This document shows, in pieces, positions 58,601 to 64,000 of a stretch of 64,000 nt of DNA. Source of the DNA: Cannabis sativa. Taxonomy: Eukaryota; Streptophyta; Magnoliopsida; Rosales; Cannabaceae. The notes beneath the pieces are model-generated. The model was not told the origin of the DNA and ran no database searches. It was given only the letters and a program-made list of their open reading frames with translations. Location of the stretch: assembly GCF_029168945.1 (NCBI RefSeq), contig NC_083610.1:47943429-48007428 (forward strand). The letters run 5' to 3'. How positions within the stretch are numbered: the stretch's first letter is position 1; every line of letters starts with the position of its first letter. A program made the translations under genes and the position numbers.

Positions 58601-59470
58601 ATAAATATGAAATAAAATCTTAGTAATTATAGAATTATATTTACTGAGTTTAATTGCAGTGTCTATTGATATAATTAATACCAGTGATTAGCATTCCTTA
58701 TTTCGGTTCATAATTAATTTTAGTTAAATTACCATTTTACTCTTCTTATTATTTCTTCATCCTTTAGTATTATTAATTCACTAGTGAAAGTATAATTTAG
58801 ATCAAATCTAAATTTATGCAAAAAAATTTAGCTTTAGAATTAACGCTTAAATAGAACCAACACTCGATCTGTTAGAAAAGTTAGGATTCCATGATTGTAA
58901 ATCATGTTCTCAGCCATCCACATTATTAGTTTCACAAAACAGAATTTCTAAAAATCATATTTTCTGAGAAATTTTAACGAGTGAATCAAATAAAATAATA
59001 ACATGAACAAGAGTTCATGATTACTCAGGATTTAAGTCGATCTACTAATTGATCATCGTTGTGATATGAATTAGGTATTTATAGTAAATGACTTGTTTGA
59101 TAAAGATAGCTTAATTATATATTAGTCCTTAATATATAATCTTTATCATACACAACATATTCCCTTAGATGTCTTCTTACATCAACAATCTGAGTCGAGA
59201 TTTCTTGCATCGAATAATAAGTATCGGTGAACTGTACTAGCAACCGTTGATTAAAGATTCTATAACTTTAATATGTAGATGAATATTTTATTCATGACCA
59301 GTGATCTTAATTCTCTGTACAATACTAGTCACAATCTCATATATGAATAAAGAATTTTCTGATATTTATATATAAATGATTCAATATAAAATATTAATAA
59401 TTTAACATTCAAGCATATATCAAATTATTCAACTAATATTTATCATAAATAATGTTCACTATACTTTTAG
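58600..59470 (-). mobile_element. Copia LTR-like fragment
   Basis: A noncoding AT-rich segment abutting the TE-D LTR, with the phrasing of decayed plant copia LTRs. No clear termini or TSD. Confidence 0.3.
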
Positions 59471-59494
59471 CTAACGACGTCGAGTCAATTAAAG

Positions 59495-60190
59495 TGGTGA
59501 GAATAATAGATAATAATTTATAATAATGAATAATTAAGCAAATAAGAACATAGAGATTTATAGAGGTTTAACCCTATGATTATTGTAATAGCCTATTCTC
59601 CTTTTTGTTGTATTGCTTTGAAGAATTAATAAGATCACAAGGAGCTAGGCCAAGTGAGTTTCTTAAGAATTCTCAAGAAAAGCTTACAATTATTTTACAA
59701 CATAAGAGCTCTCCTATAAAATATGATCTTTTATCCCTGAACAATTGAATGGCTCCATTATTTATAGGAAAAAAATTACATCAATTTGATTTCTCAAAAC
59801 AATTAAGAAATAAAAGGGGAAACTTGATTACTTTTCTATTTTACAACAATAATGTGGGGAAATTCCACTGAAATTGGATTCAATTGACAGAAGGAATGTA
59901 ATTCTAAAGCTTTCGTTCAGCCGCATTGACCCTGGTCGGTGTATGCGATCAAGTGGAAGAATCAAAGTTGGTCGAACCATCCTATTTACCTTGTTTGAAT
60001 GTTCCAACTTAATCTTCAAATAAATTATTCAGCATAGTTAAATCACTATGGATAACATACCGAGGACCGTACTACCCATCCAGGTCTTAAATGTTATCCA
60101 CGTGTCATCCCAGATGAATCCCATGTCACCCTGTGTAAAAATTAGAATAACAAATGTCTTTACAGGCATTTCAGGTCATAAACCCTTGCA
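59495..60190 (-). repeat. TE-D 3' LTR
   Basis: 696 bp. In the sense direction it starts TGCAAGGG right after the polypurine tract GGGAAAGTGGGAGAT (60191-60205) and ends CTCACCA at 59495. A TATA box (CCTATAAATAATGG) lies at about 59756-59769. No 5' LTR in the window. Confidence 0.65.
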
Positions 60191-61700
60191 ATCTCCCACT
60201 TTCCCTAAAAGAAAGTTAAGCATCTTCCTTAGTCCCTTATTCATTACATGACCCATAAAAGATTTTGCTGTTAGAGTTTTTGTGAATGGATCTGCTAGGT
60301 TATGTTTCGACGCAATCTTCAAACTGTCACATCACCTCTTTGTATTATATCTCTGAGTAGATATTACTTCCTCTCAATGTGCTTGCCTATCTTGTGGTTT
60401 CTTAGTTTCTTGGAGTTGGCCACCGCTCCACTATTGTCAAAATAAAGTACCAGTGGTTTTTCTACCTCTGGAGCTACTTCCAAGTCAGTGTAGAACTTTT
60501 TCAACTAAATTGCATCTTTAGCTGCCTCACAAGCTACTATATATTCAATTTCCATGGTTGAATCTGTAATACTAGTTTGCTTAACGCTTCTCCAAACTAC
60601 AACTCTACCACCAAGAGTGATACTGATCCCGATGTTGATTTATGACTATCTTTGTCTAATTGAAAATAAGAATCAGTATATCCAGTAGGATTTAACTCTC
60701 TAATAAAATAGACAGGCATGCGATCTCTCATACTTTGAAGATACTTGAGATGTGCTTCACAGCTATCCAGTGTTTCAAACCTGGATTTGATTAATAACAG
60801 CTAACAATTCCTACTGCATAGCATATGTCAAGTCTTGTACACAACACTGCATACATTAAGCTTGCAATAGCTAATGCATACAGATACTTTCTCGTGTCTT
60901 CCATCTCATGCAGAGTCTTTGAATATTGATCCTTGCATAAAGAAATTCTATATTTAGACAGTAACTATCATTTCTTAGAATTCTCTATTGAGAATATTTC
61001 TAGCATTTTATCGATATAAGTTGTTTGAGAAAGTGATAATATTCTCCTCTTTCTATCTCTATAGATATAGATGTTGAGAACATAGCTCACTTATCCTAAA
61101 TCTTTCATTTGAAACTTTTTTCCTAACCACTTCTTCACGTCTGACAACATTTCTACATTGTTTCTAATAAGTAGAATATCATCAACATATAGAACGAGGA
61201 ATACCACTACATTACCTTTAATGTATTTGTATACATAGGCTTCATCCATATTTTTCTTGATTTAATTGTTTCATTAAAAGTGATATTCCAAGATCTAAAG
61301 ACCTGCTTTAATCCATAAATAGATTTGAGCAATTCGCGAACATTTTGATCTTCCCCATCTAGCACATACCCTTAGGGTTGGTTTATATAAATAGTTTCAT
61401 CAAGAGATCCATTTAGAAAAACAGTCTTGGCATTCATCTGTCATATCTCATAATCAAATGTGAATGGAATTAAGCATAGCCGCATGAGAGAAGGTTTCAT
61501 CATTATCGATGCCTTCTCGTTGTGTGTAGCATTTGCCTACGAGCCTTGCTTTATAAGTCTCAATCTTCCGTTAATATTTTTCTTCTTCTTGTAAATCCAT
61601 TTACACCCTATAGATTTAACCCCTTCAGGTAGGATTACATACTCCTAGATTTTGTTGGTGCGGATGAAATCTATTTCTTGATCCATGACATTGTTCCACT
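60191..61700 (-). pseudogene. TE-D: decayed Ty1/copia pol (RT and RNase H)
   Basis: Read from 61700 downward in broken frames. It shows the start of copia RT (LPEGVKSIGCKWIYKKK, about 61640-61590), then MNAKTVFLNGSLDETIY, a YGLKQ block (about 61300), RNase H with LYFDNSGAVANSKK (about 60430) and the terminal ADPFTKTLT (about 60280) running into the polypurine tract. Many stops and frame changes make it an old dead copy. Confidence 0.8.
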
Positions 61701-62270
61701 TGTCTAAGTCAGCCCCCTCATTGGGGAAGATCACACCAAACCACATCTCGAGTTATGCGGCTTCGTTCATAATCTCCCTATCTTCCTGCTACTCCTCCAT
61801 TCAGCGTTTGTCATTCTCAACAATCTTTGCCACCTCATCCGTGATTATCACAAAAATAGCTTCTCGCACCCTTTCAGGCTTGGAGGTGATCCCTCAAAAC
61901 TTGGGAGAGTCGATGTTCTTGTGGCGAGAAATCAAGTTGACTTCCTGCAACTTCTTCGTTGTCACCAAATCCCCGACTTTTAGCTATGCCAAAGGCAAGT
62001 TAAAGTATATTGACTGATGTTCCTCCAGGAAATGAGTTGATCAGGGACGAGAAATAAAATCTATGACACGAAGATAAAGAGAATTTTGGGTTAGATGCTT
62101 TCAAAACCCTGAGATAAGGCCAATGGAAAGCGGAGGGATGACACTTACCAGTTCGATTAAAATCAAGCAGGAGAGTAGGATGCTTCTTTAAAGGAAATCC
62201 AAAAGTAAAGAACCAGTACTCCTGGATTTCAGGAGGATTACTCCATGTACTTGTGGGTCTTAAATAGATA
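61701..62270 (-). pseudogene. Unassigned retroelement-like remnant upstream of TE-D RT
   Basis: The minus strand is partly readable (VNLISRHKNIDSPKF, SKPERVREAIFVI) with stops. It is not recognised as copia integrase, so it may be a different transposon ORF joined to TE-D or an insertion. GC content is higher than in its surroundings. Confidence 0.35.
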
Positions 62271-64000
62271 ATTTTTTATTTTCTTATTGATGTATTATAT
62301 TGTTGTTATTTTTTAATTGTTTTTAAATACATTGATATTTTTCACTTCTAAGTTGAGGAATACTTCTTTTTTGTATCCATTAATCAAAAATACATTCATA
62401 TTATATTCCATTAAAATGTACCCACTTTTATGAGTGGGTTGTCCAATATACCTCCACTCTCTACTTAAGTCTAGCAAATAATTTATATTAACCTAAGAAG
62501 TATAATGAAGACATCATCTATAAAAGTAACTATATTTTAAGGAATATAAAAATAAAAATAAAAATTAAAACAAACAAAGTTAAATGGATATACAATCTAA
62601 TTTGGACCACGATGCAAAATGACCCTAAATCTAATAATTAAGTTAATAAATGTCCCTTTTTTTAAAAAATTAACAAAATGTCCATTCAGTTAAAAATTGG
62701 ATGATAAAATTATAATTATAACCTTGAATAATTAAGTATTTGGCATAATTATTTTGCACAATAGCATATCGTTTTTATGTGCAATAATATATTAAAAAAA
62801 CTGAAAGGTAGTATATATATATATATATTTTTTTTTTGAAATAACTGAAAGATAGTATATTAGTTTAAGGTTGTAGTATATTATTTTAATGTGCTATGGT
62901 ATATAATGAACGAAAGACGGAAATTAAAAAATGTGGAATATTAGTTTAAGTTTAAGTTTGAGGTATAGTTATATTTCACTAGGAAATATTGTATTTATGT
63001 TCATTAGTATATCATGAAGGAATAAAAAGAAAAAAAAATATGTGGAATATTAAATTGAGTTTTTGGTATATATATATATATATTTTCCACTATACTGGTG
63101 GGATATTAATTTTTCACTATAGTATTTATGCTTATGATTGCAGAATATAATTTTTATATGCTATTGTATATCGTGGAAAAAAAAATCATTTAATAGTATA
63201 TTAGTTTAAGTTTATGGTATATTTATATTAGTCTAAAGTATATCGTTTGTATGTGATATGTATATCGTGAAGGATAGAAAGAAAAAAAAAACTATTAAAT
63301 ATTAATTTAAGTATGAGGTATAGTTATATTTGACTGAGGTATATTGATTTTATGTTCATTGATATTTCATGAAGGAAATAACAAGAAAACAAAACTTGTG
63401 GAATATTAAATTAAATTTTTTGTATAATTTTTTTTTACTATGCTGGTGGTATATTAATTTTTGACTATGTTAAATCTGCTTATGATTGTGGTATATAGTT
63501 TTTGTATGCTACTGTATATTGTGGTAAACAATTCATTTAATAGTATATTAGTTTAAGTTTGTGATATATGTATATTAGTTTAAGGTATATTGTTTGTATA
63601 TCATACGATATATTAATAAAATCCTAATTATATGGTTAAATAACATATTAGACAATAACAACAACAGCAAAATCTAAAAGAATAAAACATATAATACCTT
63701 TTATATAATAAAAAAAATAGTTGATAAAAATTTAGTAGAGAGGTTTTGATCTATTGTTTTTCATAATTTCTATTAAAAGAATAAAACATATAATACCTTT
63801 TATATAATGAAGGGTATTTTAGGTATTAAAAAGTAAAAAAAGATATTTACTTTAGGGAAATGTTATTTACACCCCAAAATTTTCTAAAGGCACCCCATTT
63901 TAATAATTTTTATTTTATATAAAATTTATATCTTTAATTGTACTAAATTTTTTTAACTTTTTTTTTCCAATTCATATTCTTAAAAAATATACCTATCAAA
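62271..64000. other. AT-rich region with direct repeats
   Basis: No gene. A unit of about 350 bp occurs twice in tandem, with landmarks GAGGTATAGTTATATTT at 62960 and 63315 and CTTATGATTG at 63131 and 63479. A shorter direct repeat, AAAAGAATAAAACATATAAT, occurs at about 63677 and 63776. The last 150 bp (ATGTTATTTACACCCC, from about 63867) looks like a MITE end. Confidence 0.5.

Noticed and set aside
1..64000. tRNA, rRNA or CRISPR-like arrays
   Set aside because: I looked for cloverleaf A/B-box blocks, rRNA-like GC-rich stretches and regularly spaced repeats. None was convincing. The spaced repeats present are minisatellite or transposon repeats.

Overview
This is nuclear DNA from a flowering plant, most likely a eudicot. 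The genes are intron-rich with GT-AG junctions, the spacers are AT-rich, and about two thirds of the window is transposon-derived. Four host genes can be read. OEP21 (chloroplast outer-envelope channel, minus strand) is cut off by the left edge. OST1/ribophorin I (ER oligosaccharyltransferase subunit, plus strand, 10 exons, 621 aa) and FKBP18 (thylakoid-lumen-type immunophilin, minus strand, 6 exons, 235 aa) lie tail to tail. An MLO-family gene (minus strand, 13 exons, 547 aa) spans about 13.3 kb. I cannot name the species. The four genes are unrelated in function and form no operon or pathway.

Layout. 1-1900: OEP21 with a small MITE in intron 1. 1900-25400: a nested transposon block. An old Ty3/gypsy element (TE-G, minus strand) runs from its LTR at about 24350 down to RNase H at about 5156. 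It is split by a complete 10.4-kb SIRE-like Ty1/copia element (TE-A, 7267-17685, TSD GACGG) and by a long-LTR copia-type fragment (TE-C, 17813 to about 21443). A foldback element with minisatellite arms sits at 3581-4162. 25398-30224: OST1 and FKBP18. 31985-39450: a hAT-like MITE relic opened by a second SIRE-like element (TE-B, 32387-38935, TSD TTGTC). TE-B keeps an open gag reading frame but has no pol. 39450-43080: foldback and CACTA-like non-autonomous elements. 43083-56372: the MLO gene, whose 7.2-kb intron 3 holds an unclassified transposon with coiled-coil ORFs. 56950-64000: CACTA-like palindromes, decayed copia pieces (TE-D) and AT-rich repeats.

The main observations concern the TE-A/TE-B pair. 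The LTRs of each copy are nearly identical, so both insertions are recent. TE-A carries gag, pol and an extra env-position ORF. TE-B is gag-only and looks like a derivative that would depend on a partner such as TE-A. The two share an amber codon at the gag/pol boundary, a series of polypurine-tract-like GGGGGAG runs before the 3' LTR, and a promoter-proximal slot in the LTR filled with unrelated short repeats in each family.
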